Translations under genes and position numbers: made by a program | Assembly (NCBI RefSeq): GCF_038443705.2 | Contig: NZ_CP151767.2 | Coordinates: 2,843,501 to 2,907,500, forward strand | Length of the DNA stretch: 64,000 bases | Direction: 5' to 3' | Source: Yoonia sp. SS1-5 | GTDB taxonomy: Bacteria; Pseudomonadota; Alphaproteobacteria; Rhodobacterales; Rhodobacteraceae | The notes under the pieces: model-generated | The model's input: only the letters and a program-made list of their open reading frames with translations | The model's database searches: none | Told to the model about the DNA's origin: nothing | Shown here: positions 53,568 through 62,273 of the stretch, in pieces | Position numbering within the stretch: the stretch's first letter is position 1 | Layout: each line of letters begins with the position of its first letter

Positions 53568-54068
53568 ATGCTAGATCGTAGAACGACATTGACGCTTTTG
53601 GCGGGGTCGACGCTCGCACCGGGTGCCGCTTTCGCAGCCGCCCCGCGCGAGATCATGTGGGATGATCTGATCCCACCGGGCGTTCCCTATTCCGAAATCA
53701 TCGGAGAGGGCGAGTTGGACGAAGCCAACGATACCTGGAATCCGATCTACGACGCCAATGCGGTCAAGCTGAACGATGCGCTGAATGGGGCCTATATCAG
53801 GATGCCCGGTTTTATCATTCCCTTTGAGGTCAGCGCCAAGGGCGTGACGGAATTCATGCTGGTCCCGTATATGGGGGCCTGTATCCACGTACCCCCGCCA
53901 CCCGCAAACCAGCTTGTGATGGTCACCGCAGCACAGCCCTGGCCGGGTGATCAACTGTGGGATGCCGTCTGGGTCACAGGGCGGATGCAAACGCAATTGC
54001 AATCGACGGATCTTGGCAAAACCGGATATTTCATCGCCGCCGACGAAATGGAGATCTACGAATGGTAA
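53568..54068 (+). CDS. zrgD: DUF3299 exported protein (ZrgD-like)
   Basis: A 166-residue exported protein. The N-terminus MLDRRTTLTLLAGSTLAPGAAFA has an RR pair before a hydrophobic stretch, suggesting Tat or Sec export. The DUF3299 core has MWDDLIPPGVPY, RMPGFIIPFEVSAKGVTEFMLVPYMGACIHVPPPPANQLVMV with conserved cysteine and histidine, and a C-terminal beta region. Start ATG 53568 follows GAGGTGA. Overlaps the paralogous next gene by seven bases. Confidence 0.83.
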   Translation: MLDRRTTLTLLAGSTLAPGAAFAAAPREIMWDDLIPPGVPYSEIIGEGELDEANDTWNPIYDANAVKLNDALNGAYIRMPGFIIPFEVSAKGVTEFMLVPYMGACIHVPPPPANQLVMVTAAQPWPGDQLWDAVWVTGRMQTQLQSTDLGKTGYFIAADEMEIYEW

Positions 54069-54574
54069 ACCGCCGCGTTCCACGTCGCATGGTCTTGGCG
54101 GGCATGGCAGCAACGGCTGTCGCACCCCATGCGGCGCGCGCCGAAGAATATATCGACCTGGAATGGGAAGATCTGCTGCCGGAAAATGACGTGGCTGTGC
54201 AAAACCCGCTACGCGGCCTGTTTGCACATGATGAAGATGCGCCGCTCTCCAGTCAGCAACCGGCCTCGTCCGGTGTCAGATCCGACTGGAACGGACAGGT
54301 TGTCCGTCTGCCAGGGTTCATTGTGCCGATTGACTATAGTGGCACTGGCGTGACCGCCTTTATTCTGGTGCCGTATGTCGGTGCATGCGTGCATGTACCG
54401 CCCCCGCCCGCCAACCAGTTGGTTTTCGTCTCAACCCCAACACCTTACGAAAGCAAGGGGTTGTTCGAACCTGTGAATGTCGTTGGGATGTTCGGCGTCT
54501 CGTCAATCTCCACGCAGCTTGCAGATATTGGCTATGCCCTATCAGCGGATCGAATTGAGCCCTACCGCTCCTAA
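54062..54574 (+). CDS. zrgE: DUF3299 exported protein (ZrgE-like), paralogue of the previous gene
   Basis: A 170-residue paralogue of the upstream protein: MVNRRVPRRMVLAGMAATAVAPHAARA is a twin-arginine-like signal, followed by DLEWEDLLPEND and RLPGFIVPIDYSGTGVTAFILVPYVGACVHVPPPPANQLVFV, which aligns residue for residue with the sister protein's core. The shared VPYxGACxHVPPPPANQ block may hold the metal. An IS5-type element is inserted directly at its stop codon, so the operon's 3' end may have been cut. Confidence 0.82.
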   Translation: MVNRRVPRRMVLAGMAATAVAPHAARAEEYIDLEWEDLLPENDVAVQNPLRGLFAHDEDAPLSSQQPASSGVRSDWNGQVVRLPGFIVPIDYSGTGVTAFILVPYVGACVHVPPPPANQLVFVSTPTPYESKGLFEPVNVVGMFGVSSISTQLADIGYALSADRIEPYRS

Positions 54575-55394
54575 GGTCAGGACTGATAGCCAGTAAATGA
54601 CGATTGCGGCGAGAGCGATGGTTGAGCGGAAGGCTTTCGGGTACCGGCCGTAGCGGGTCGCCAATGCTTCAGCCTTCGAAACATGAGCTCAATCCGTTTA
54701 CGCCGTTCGTACCGGCGCTTGTCGTATTTGAGGGTCTTCTTACGTTGTTTTCGGATTGGTAGGCAGGGACGTATCCCTTTATCTTTCAACGCATCTCTGG
54801 ACCAGTCCGCATCGTAACCGCGGTCCCCGAGAAGCCAGTCGACCTCGTGCAAGCTGCCGAGCAAGGCCCGTGCACCGATGTAGCCGCTGACCTGACCGGC
54901 TGTGACAACCAGGCTTAGCGGACGCCCTGGCTGTCGCAGATGGCGTGTAGTTTAGTGCTCATTCCGCCCTTGTTGAGGCCGATCAGGCGTCGACGCCCCC
55001 CCTTTTTGATCCCCAATCTGGAAGCGGTGGGATGCGCTTTGAGATAGGTAGCGTCCATCATGACGGTCTTTGTCTCGCCGTGATTTGCAGCCAAAGCCAC
55101 CATCACTTGTGCAAAGATACCTTTATCGCTCCACCGCTTCCAGCGATTGTAGAGCGTCTTGTGCGGGCTGTAGGTACTCGACGCGTCACGCCACCGTAAG
55201 CCATTGCGATTGATGAAGATAATCTCACTCAGCACACGCCGGTCATCAACCCGAGGTTTGCCTTGGGACTTCGGAAAGAAGGGTCCAAGACGCGCCATTT
55301 GCGCATCCGTCAGCCAACGTAGATCAGATATGTTCACCGCTCGTTTTTGAGCTGTGAATCACGCACTCAAACAGAAATCAATGGGTCGTGACCC
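54575..55394. mobile_element. IS5-family (IS427-group) insertion sequence, decayed
   Basis: About 820 bases bounded by imperfect inverted ends: AGGTCAGGACTGATAG region on the left and GGGTCACGACCCATTG (read inward) on the right, 11 of 16 matching. The left flank is CTAA (54571-54574), the usual YTAR-type target of IS5 elements. The right flank does not repeat it, so one side has been rearranged or lost its duplication. It carries a split transposase on the minus strand and directly abuts the ZrgE-like gene. Confidence 0.75.
54577..55337 (-). pseudogene. IS5-family transposase in two frames
   Basis: The N-terminal frame (55337 to 54915) reads MNISDLRWLTDAQMARLGPFFPKSQGKPRVDDRRVLSEI and contains the first catalytic Asp in TVMMDATYLKAH. 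A -1 shift near CAGGGCGTCC leads to a second frame reading RPLSLVVTAGQVSGYIGARALLGSLHEVDWLLGDRGYDAD with the second Asp, and RRYERRKRIELMFRRLKHWR with the Glu. The first shift could be programmed, as in IS427-group elements. Just after LKHWR about ten bases appear to be missing, throwing the C-terminus out of frame: the lost tail, TRYGRYPKAFRSTIALAAIVIYWL, is still readable in another frame. The enzyme is probably dead. Confidence 0.82.
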
Positions 55395-55466
55395 CAGGAA
55401 CAGTCGCGCGGCAGACTCCTCAGGTTTGTATGGCAGAACGAAAGCAACAAGAAAGGAAACAGATCA

Positions 55467-55812
55467 ATGAATCTAATGACTTTAGCGGCATTTATGGGCG
55501 CAATAGTTCTTTTCGGCCTTTCCGTATCGCCAGGACATCCTGCCGTTCCATGTTTCACAATACTTGCCTACGCACTTTGCGCGTACATCTTGATGCCTGA
55601 TCTCGCGATAGCGTCATCACGCGAAACCATCGAATGGCATTTTGTCTACCCGCTGGTTTCTTCGGTGCTGGTGACCGCAGAATTGTTTATGCTAAATCCA
55701 GCTGCTGGCCCTGCACTGATCGCGTTGGGCAGCGCACTGTTCGGGGGCCTTTCTACTGGGCACTCTTGCGGCATTTGCGGCCCATGCTATTCTGGCAGTC
55801 GTGTGTGATTGA
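55467..55812 (+). pseudogene. Small membrane protein with a one-base frameshift
   Basis: The frame from ATG 55467 (after AAGGAAA) gives a membrane protein with four hydrophobic segments, MNLMTLAAFMGAIVLFGLSV first. At a run of five Gs (55743-55747) the reading turns into STGHSCGICGPCYSGSRV. If one G is dropped, the sequence continues as GAFLLGTLAAFAAHAILAVVCD and stops at 55812, a convincing final helix. So either this copy is a recent frameshift or the G-run is a sequencing or slippage site. The family is not recognised. Confidence 0.6.
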
Positions 55813-56131
55813 AAAGTTCAAGACACCTTCAGGGCTCAGCCATTTGGCTTCTCTGTCTTGCTATTTGTAGTTGCCGCTATTGCTTCGCGGTTCGTGAATT
55901 TGGCGATGGGAAATAGCTACTAATGAGCCGATGACCGAAGCGATACTAAACCCCAAATGCCTTCTTCAAAACGCTTGAATGCTTCGAACCCGTAGCATGG
56001 GCACAAATGAGAACCTGGATCGGGTTATCAGGAACCGTCACTCGATCTATTCAGGCGACTAAACAACTTGAAACTGTCGCGGTTTGATGCCGCTCCTTTG
56101 ATAGCATTTATTGCAGCAAAGGAGATGAACG
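55813..56131. other. Gap without a gene before the IS3 remnant
   Basis: No intact reading frame, RNA gene or repeat is visible. The last 70 bases (from about 56065) are probably the left end of the IS3 remnant. Confidence 0.5.
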
Positions 56132-56248
56132 TTGGGACTGAAACGTACGGATGAGTTCCGGGCTGATGCGGTGCGGATCGCTGGGACCAGCGGACTGACA
56201 CCTTCAAATGGCCGGTTTTACCAGTGCTGGACACCTATGGGTTTTTGA
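56132..56248 (+). pseudogene. Remnant of an IS3-family orfA transposase start
   Basis: From TTG 56132 the frame reads LGLKRTDEFRADAVRIAGTSGLT, the typical start of IS3-family OrfA proteins. After that the similarity ends and a stop follows at 56248. A purine-rich AAAGGAG precedes it. Only about 70 bases remain of the coding part. Confidence 0.55.
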
Positions 56249-56891
56249 CCGGAATTGCCGGGCAGGCAAGCTCAGCAGCTGGGGAAATGTCCGTTCCAGA
56301 TTGGCGCCCGAGAAGGCCGAGCTCTTGGTCTGTGCATCGGTACAGGTTGCTCGAAAAAATGCCTCCAATGGGCGTCGTATTGGTAGGAAACCAATATTCC
56401 GGGTTTGACCTTTCCAAGGATCAGAATCCCGGATGAAGGTTACAGTGACAATCTGACCAGCAGCGAATCAGTGGCTCACCATCCAATCGCACGCAAGCGG
56501 TTGAGTCACCCGCAAATCCGGCGCAGCTCGTACCGGGACAGAGCGCTCGCTCTGCGCCCGAAATCTTCGCGCCAGACCGGTCTAATCTGCAGTGTGTTCG
56601 AAGTTTTCTTAGTACCTGACATTCTCTGGCGGCGGACGTGACCATTCTTTCGGTTTATCCGGTGAAACTGGCATATTCGTATAACCACTCCAATCACGCC
56701 CGCCGTCAGTTTGGCAATTGATCTTCAACCTCTGGACTTAGTAGCGCCCCCCACATCGGTGAAATTCCCCCGATCCTGCTGGCAAACTTTGACGGCGAGA
56801 CCAGCCCGCCGTCATGAGATCAGACGAAAACTCTTGCCCTGGGTAGCAGAAGAGTGCGTAGCAGAGCAGCAGGTCGTGACCAGCTCCAACT
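56249..56891. other. Decayed non-coding stretch downstream of the giant gene
   Basis: About 640 bases with many stops in all frames and no recognisable promoter or terminator. Short frames here (for example RPARRHEIRRKLLPWVAEE near 56800) faintly recall transposase accessory proteins but are too weak to name. The region looks like an accumulation of insertion-sequence debris. Confidence 0.5.
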
Positions 56892-59800
56892 TTAGACTGG
56901 TGGGGGCCCTGCCTCGTCACGTGCCGGATCCAAAGCTGGCGCGCGCCCGACGCTCGTGAAGTTGAGCACAAACCCAGTCTCGATCCCGCCTTCTACAGTA
57001 ACAGGTGGTGCTCTCACTATGAGTTTTGCAGGCTTAAGTGCTTGTCCAAGTTCCGGGTTAAGGCTTGAGAGGTCAATTGGCGCCTTTATCCTGCCCATCG
57101 TCGTGTCATAGAACACCCCGGCGGTAGCAGTGAAGCTATCAGGTATGATATCCAGCCCTCCAGCGCCTGGCCGGAATTCATTGTCTGGGTTATCCGGAGA
57201 AACTTTCGCGTCGGAATTCCACCAATTCAATGCAACGAATGGCAAATAGAACCCTCCTTCCAGGAGGAGAAGATCAACCGGATCCCCACTCGGAGTATCA
57301 ACTACTGGCGGCTGCCTAACCGACGGGTCGAGTGACAGGAAACTTGCCCCACCGCCCGGATTTGCCCCACCACCCAGAAATGCGCCCGGCGGGGGAACTT
57401 CATAGGAGTCATACTCCGCCTCAAGGTCACCCAAGTCAGCGTCGTTAAAGGGATCTCTTTGTGTCTGCAAGTATGTGTTGGCACGATTAATCGTAAATTC
57501 AACACGTTGAATAGAGCCCTCAACATCCGCGAAAATGAAATCGGATCCAGTGGGGTTCTGTTCCAAGACAGAGCGTAAGCCATCCACTTGATCAGCGAGC
57601 GTCCGGATATCGCGCCTTAGTGTTCCAACGATGGGACCCAATTCAGCGCCCCCTGGCTGTCCCCTTAGCCAATTAAGATACTCGGTAGCCGAACTCAAAT
57701 AGTCCTCTGCCTTATCGAGGGCTTCTTGCACCTGTTCGCGCTGCGTAGGTGCATCTTCAAACTCGGCCTCATTTGTTGGTGGCGCAACCGTCGCCGGTTG
57801 CTCGGGCAGCATTGGGGGATTGCCAGCAAAAATTGTATTCAGTTCTCTTTCAAGCCCGCGCGAGGGAATCGCGAAATCCAAGTCAAGTATGAATTCGCCT
57901 CTTTCCCTTCTGTCAGCTCTATTCAATATTTGCGCGATTGCCTGACGAGCACGGGCAACTTGACTCTTTAATACTGGGTCTGCCTTCGACATATCAATCT
58001 TGTCTAATTCCAAACTTGCCCGTTTCGCAAATTCGACCGTTTGATCAACGTCAACATCTTGAATGTCCTCACCCGCAAAATCGTCAAGAACTGGAGCGGG
58101 AGGTGGCGGGCTATCCAAATCGTCATCGTCATCGTCGTTAAAGACGTTTACTTCTGGCGGCTGAACTCTGGATCTACCGGTCAACCACTTGTAGAGGCTT
58201 TTCAGTCCAGCACCAACATCGAGGGCCCCTACAAAGGCGCCACCGATTGCAATTTTGTCTAGTCGCCTTTCGGTCTCACCATCACTGTTCTTCCTAGTTG
58301 AGATATTCATGGAAGCCTGCATCGTAAATGCGCGTCCAAAAGCACTGCCCGGTATATTTACTTCAGTTTCAAGTGCATAGCGCATGATAACTTGATATTG
58401 TGATACGCCATTTTGGCCCCTAAGAACACGGATCTTCCCATCGGAATCGCGAAAGATCGGTGTTGCAATAACTATGACCGGTGCAAATACCTTTCCATTC
58501 GCTAGTGGTTTACTGACGCGCAATACGGTCTTGAGAACATGAGCTTCACCTTTCTTGATGAATTCAAATGTCCCTTGGGTGCCGTCGGGTTCTTCAATAA
58601 CTGTGTCACCTTCCGGAGTAGGTACCGGAACAGTGGCTTCGGATACCTCGCCATTATATTCATCTACGACTTGCTCGTGGAAATTATGGATACCTCCGGT
58701 CGTTTCCATGAATTCCGCCTTGCTCATCCCGAGGGCGCTCAATGGATCGGCTGCAAAATTGTATGCATCGTCTGCATAATCACGCGCAGCATCATATTCG
58801 CGGCGGTCCGCTGGGTCGCTTGGTGCAGGGCCGAATGCTATTTCGTACACCCCGGCATCATACGCGGTCTTGTTTATTTTTCCTTCCCGGAAATCATTTT
58901 CAAGCTCGGCCATTTGGGCAGCTTCATCTTCTGAATAGAGATGTTCTTTTGGAGCAGGTTTATCGCTTTCCGGGTGGTCTTCTGGGCCTGGGATGTCGTC
59001 TTGTGCGGGTGTATCTGTGGGTTTTGAGGCGTCAACATAGGTGCTGTTGATCTTGATCGACGTGTTGAACGGTGCCCAGACATCCGTACCGGCCGGGTCC
59101 AGGCCGCTGTCCACACTGACCACATATTCGTCATTGCCCTCCTGGCCGTCCTGCAGGCTGAACTCTTTGCCTTCGTAAAAGAACGGGTCGCTCCGGGCGT
59201 TTTCGTCGCGGATCACGACAAGGCGTACCGTCGGCGGTTCCCCATTCACATGCGGAATGAACCCGGCCCCCTCTGTCAGGCCAACGCCATCACCCGTGCC
59301 GCTATATTCACTGCCTTGTCTGGCCCAGCCGATCTTCCATTTGCCAGTCTCGTCCTTGTACTGAACTTCGTAACGCGTGTGCTTGATGTCGTTCGTTTCA
59401 TTGAGAAAGTCTTCGGTGTCGCCGGCGTCGGTCGACAGGATCACATCCCCGTTGATCAGGGTGCCTTCCTGGCCTGTGTAATGGCTAGGCGGATCAAGCG
59501 CGTCGACCGTCACGCGAGTGCGCGCATTTGCGTCGATGGTCCCCGCGGGGTCGAAGATTGTACTCAGGATGTCGGTCAGACCGGCCGAGGTCTGTCCGCC
59601 TTCCTCGATCTTTTCTTCGATATACTCACCGTCCTTGATCACCCCGACACTGGCGATATTGTCATTGACGTTGCGCCCAAAGTTGGAGTCTTTGCCTGAA
59701 TACATGTCATATTCAAGCTTATCCCCGTTCTGGACAGGCCTGTATTCTACATAGACGGTCCCTTCCTCGCCGGGCTTGCCATAGACGGCCCGGATGTTGG

Positions 59801-62162
59801 GCCGCCCATCGCGACCATCAAAGATAACGGGGAACTGGAACGGGCCAAAACCGCCATCCTGATCGGTATCGCGCGAGGCTGTGACCCATTTGCCGTCCTT
59901 GCGCTGATACTGGATCTCGGTGATCCCTGTCGTGCCGCTGCGTGTGCCGCGGGAGGTTTCGATCACCGCCAGTTTGCGATGCTCAACCGGAATATCTTCG
60001 GTCGCCGTAGAGACCACACCTGCATCAAGATTTTGGGCCTCCCCGCGCACAGTGTTATCATCAACCACGCTTGGGGCCGGGGGCTGCTCTGAGAATGTCA
60101 CGCTGACGTCGTTGAAGCCTTGGCCGGTATCTCCGTACTCAAAATCCACCCTTGTGGAATTGTCGCTCGCGTTTGGCGTTTCTTGTGACCGTCCTGATCC
60201 GTCCCCATTCTTGATAGTATCATCGTCCATGTTCAGGTTACGCACACGTACGTTTGGAAGCTTCTGACCAGACCGGTTTACGCGAACAACAATTTTTTCG
60301 CTAGAAGCTGGGCCGGAATCCTTGCGAGCGACTTCGACCCATTCCCCTTTCTCAGGATCAAAAACTTCGACCACAGCCGCATAGGATGTTTTAAAACTCA
60401 CCTCGGCAAAAACTTCGTTGGTCTCGTTTTCAGGTGTGACCTGCAGAACACCGTCAGCATTGAAAGCAATGAAACCGTCATCCATTGCCGCGACTAAGGC
60501 ATCGGGCCGTGAAATATTGCCGCCATCCCCATACACTTCGTCGATCGTGGCGAGGTTTGCGCGACTGAGGCCGCCATAGTCAGTGTCATAGTTGTTCTCC
60601 GACACCCCAAGCATAGCGCCGTAAATCTCGTCAAGCAGCTCTCCACCACTTGGATGGGTCCTAACAACACCAGAACTAGGCTCCGCAGCCCGCACCAAAT
60701 TGTTGCGTTGGTCTTTGGTCAGTTTTGTCAGGTCGAGACGGACCTTTCCTTCATCCAACTCGATAACGCCTTGATCGTAGAAGTCTTGGAAATCGGCTTT
60801 CGACAGCTTACCGCCATTGGCACTCTCGAGAACGAACGAAAAGAACTTTTGCCCGCGTTCTGCCACCCAACCGTCAAGTTCCCAATCAGTGTTGGCGATA
60901 TCCATTTCATCAAAGCCAACGGTGTCATCGTCACCACCACCGTTCCCCTCGATAAGTTGTTGCCCCAGCATTGACGCGGTCTTGAATTCGATCCCATTAC
61001 TATCTGAGCTCAGGCGGAATAGCCCTTTTTCTGCGGCCTCTGCCAACTCTCTATTGTCAACTTGACCATCCCCGTTTCCAAGAGCGCTATCAATATATCC
61101 CGCTTGCCCGGAGGTCAGATCAATGTCTTCGAAAAATGAGGATTGAATGACTTCATCAGGATCAAAACCAAGTTGTTCCAGGTATCGAGAGGTCTCGCTG
61201 CCATTTTCCATCTCGTTTAGAACAGTCTGGTGATCTTCCTCTGTCATTGCGGTTTCATCGACCATTAACTTACCGTTACCATCGTCGACTAAAACACCAC
61301 GTTCTTTGAGCGCATCGATCTGCGCATCACTTGGCGCAGTGCCACCAGCCAAGGCGACAACAATAAACTTGGTGCGATCTGGATTTGGACCTCCAAACTT
61401 TGACAGTTGGGACGGTGCGCTTGCATTTACCCGAACACGTTTACCCTGAAAATTGGCGACAGCCTTATCATCCGGGCGCCGCTCAAAGTCTGATTTCTTG
61501 AGGTCTGCGCCCCGGACCACCTTGGCAACCCGCGCACCCACATCACCCGGTGCCAGCTCCAGCCCGCGCTGGCTGACCTGCGCCCCAAGCCATTCGCCCA
61601 TCTCCTCGCGGATCGCCGCGCCTTGCCGGGCCGGGGACAGGCCCTGGCGCACCATGATCACGTTCTTGCCAGGCACATAAGCCGCATCCACACCGGGCGG
61701 CAGCGCATTGCGTGGCGCCGTGCCCTTGCGGATCTCTGCGCGCGAGGCGGTCGGCACCGAAATAATCCGGGGCCGCGGCCCGCCTTTGCGCAGCGTCTGG
61801 CTTAATATGTCATCAAACAACAGCTGCTCTTCGAGCGTCAGTTCCTCGATCTGCTTGCCGAACAGGGCTTCGGCCAGCGCCTGATCGCCATCGGGCTGTT
61901 CGCCGAAATCCTGCATCTGCTGGCGGGCATCATTCCCCCGGTCGCCAAGATTTGCGGAATCCTGAGACCCTGACCGCGACTGGACTTTCCGGGTGCCTTG
62001 GGTTGTCTCATCAGCACCATCACGGCGCCCGGCCTGCGCGGTCTCGCGCCGCTTACGCGCCGCCTGATCGCGCACCACAGCACCACGACGGCTGAGCGGG
62101 CGCGCACCACCTGTGACAACAGACTGACCGGCACCGGGGCCTTTGTTGATTCCATCAAGCAT
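56892..62162 (-). CDS. Giant modular protein with EF-hand-like and beta-domain repeats, unknown function
   Basis: One uninterrupted 1756-residue frame; not recognised as a named family. Residues 1-225: basic, disordered start, then AAYVPGKNVIMVRQGLSPARQGAAIREEMGEWLG. Residues about 250-620: four degenerate repeats pairing an EF-hand-like loop and helix (GNGDGQVDNRELAEAAEKG; ANGGKLSKADFQDFYDQG; GDGGNISRPDALVAAMDDG; AGGTAPSDAQIDALKERG) with a short beta hairpin. Residues about 625-1060: three beta-rich modules each with a GKW or GEW motif. Residues about 1060-1756: acidic linker, EFIKKGEAHVLKTVLRV domain, a poly-Asp/Pro hinge, coiled-coil-like helices and a beta-rich end. No signal peptide or membrane helix is seen. 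Base composition changes along the gene, suggesting mosaic origin. A secreted or structural role is a guess. Confidence 0.75.
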   Translation of the reverse strand: MLDGINKGPGAGQSVVTGGARPLSRRGAVVRDQAARKRRETAQAGRRDGADETTQGTRKVQSRSGSQDSANLGDRGNDARQQMQDFGEQPDGDQALAEALFGKQIEELTLEEQLLFDDILSQTLRKGGPRPRIISVPTASRAEIRKGTAPRNALPPGVDAAYVPGKNVIMVRQGLSPARQGAAIREEMGEWLGAQVSQRGLELAPGDVGARVAKVVRGADLKKSDFERRPDDKAVANFQGKRVRVNASAPSQLSKFGGPNPDRTKFIVVALAGGTAPSDAQIDALKERGVLVDDGNGKLMVDETAMTEEDHQTVLNEMENGSETSRYLEQLGFDPDEVIQSSFFEDIDLTSGQAGYIDSALGNGDGQVDNRELAEAAEKGLFRLSSDSNGIEFKTASMLGQQLIEGNGGGDDDTVGFDEMDIANTDWELDGWVAERGQKFFSFVLESANGGKLSKADFQDFYDQGVIELDEGKVRLDLTKLTKDQRNNLVRAAEPSSGVVRTHPSGGELLDEIYGAMLGVSENNYDTDYGGLSRANLATIDEVYGDGGNISRPDALVAAMDDGFIAFNADGVLQVTPENETNEVFAEVSFKTSYAAVVEVFDPEKGEWVEVARKDSGPASSEKIVVRVNRSGQKLPNVRVRNLNMDDDTIKNGDGSGRSQETPNASDNSTRVDFEYGDTGQGFNDVSVTFSEQPPAPSVVDDNTVRGEAQNLDAGVVSTATEDIPVEHRKLAVIETSRGTRSGTTGITEIQYQRKDGKWVTASRDTDQDGGFGPFQFPVIFDGRDGRPNIRAVYGKPGEEGTVYVEYRPVQNGDKLEYDMYSGKDSNFGRNVNDNIASVGVIKDGEYIEEKIEEGGQTSAGLTDILSTIFDPAGTIDANARTRVTVDALDPPSHYTGQEGTLINGDVILSTDAGDTEDFLNETNDIKHTRYEVQYKDETGKWKIGWARQGSEYSGTGDGVGLTEGAGFIPHVNGEPPTVRLVVIRDENARSDPFFYEGKEFSLQDGQEGNDEYVVSVDSGLDPAGTDVWAPFNTSIKINSTYVDASKPTDTPAQDDIPGPEDHPESDKPAPKEHLYSEDEAAQMAELENDFREGKINKTAYDAGVYEIAFGPAPSDPADRREYDAARDYADDAYNFAADPLSALGMSKAEFMETTGGIHNFHEQVVDEYNGEVSEATVPVPTPEGDTVIEEPDGTQGTFEFIKKGEAHVLKTVLRVSKPLANGKVFAPVIVIATPIFRDSDGKIRVLRGQNGVSQYQVIMRYALETEVNIPGSAFGRAFTMQASMNISTRKNSDGETERRLDKIAIGGAFVGALDVGAGLKSLYKWLTGRSRVQPPEVNVFNDDDDDDLDSPPPPAPVLDDFAGEDIQDVDVDQTVEFAKRASLELDKIDMSKADPVLKSQVARARQAIAQILNRADRRERGEFILDLDFAIPSRGLERELNTIFAGNPPMLPEQPATVAPPTNEAEFEDAPTQREQVQEALDKAEDYLSSATEYLNWLRGQPGGAELGPIVGTLRRDIRTLADQVDGLRSVLEQNPTGSDFIFADVEGSIQRVEFTINRANTYLQTQRDPFNDADLGDLEAEYDSYEVPPPGAFLGGGANPGGGASFLSLDPSVRQPPVVDTPSGDPVDLLLLEGGFYLPFVALNWWNSDAKVSPDNPDNEFRPGAGGLDIIPDSFTATAGVFYDTTMGRIKAPIDLSSLNPELGQALKPAKLIVRAPPVTVEGGIETGFVLNFTSVGRAPALDPARDEAGPPPV

Positions 62163-62237
62163 AATAGATCTCCTTAAAGCGCCGGGGGTCGCCGGCCATG
62201 CACTCGATTTAGCAACCGTTAGTTGCGACCGTAAGGA

Positions 62238-62273
62238 CCACTACGTACGCGAAATTTGCGGGGCCACTACGTA
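62238..62273. repeat. Direct repeat of CCACTACGTA upstream of the giant gene
   Basis: CCACTACGTA occurs at 62238-62247 and again at 62264-62273, exactly 26 bases apart, within 115 bases of the giant gene's start on its promoter side. Each contains the palindrome TACGTA. A direct-repeat operator is possible. Confidence 0.45.

Noticed and set aside
56711..56959. Frame containing RPARRHEIRRKLLPWVAEECVAEQQ as a transposase accessory gene
   Set aside because: The resemblance to IS66-type OrfA is too weak and short, and the frame runs into the end of the giant gene.
56892..62162. Giant protein as a T6SS effector
   Set aside because: There is no VgrG, PAAR, Rhs or MIX-like sequence, and the T6SS genes are about 46 kb away. 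A secretion route cannot be assigned from the sequence.
62238..62273. CCACTACGTA repeats considered as a CRISPR array
   Set aside because: Only two ten-base copies exist, with no spacer series and no cas genes in the window.
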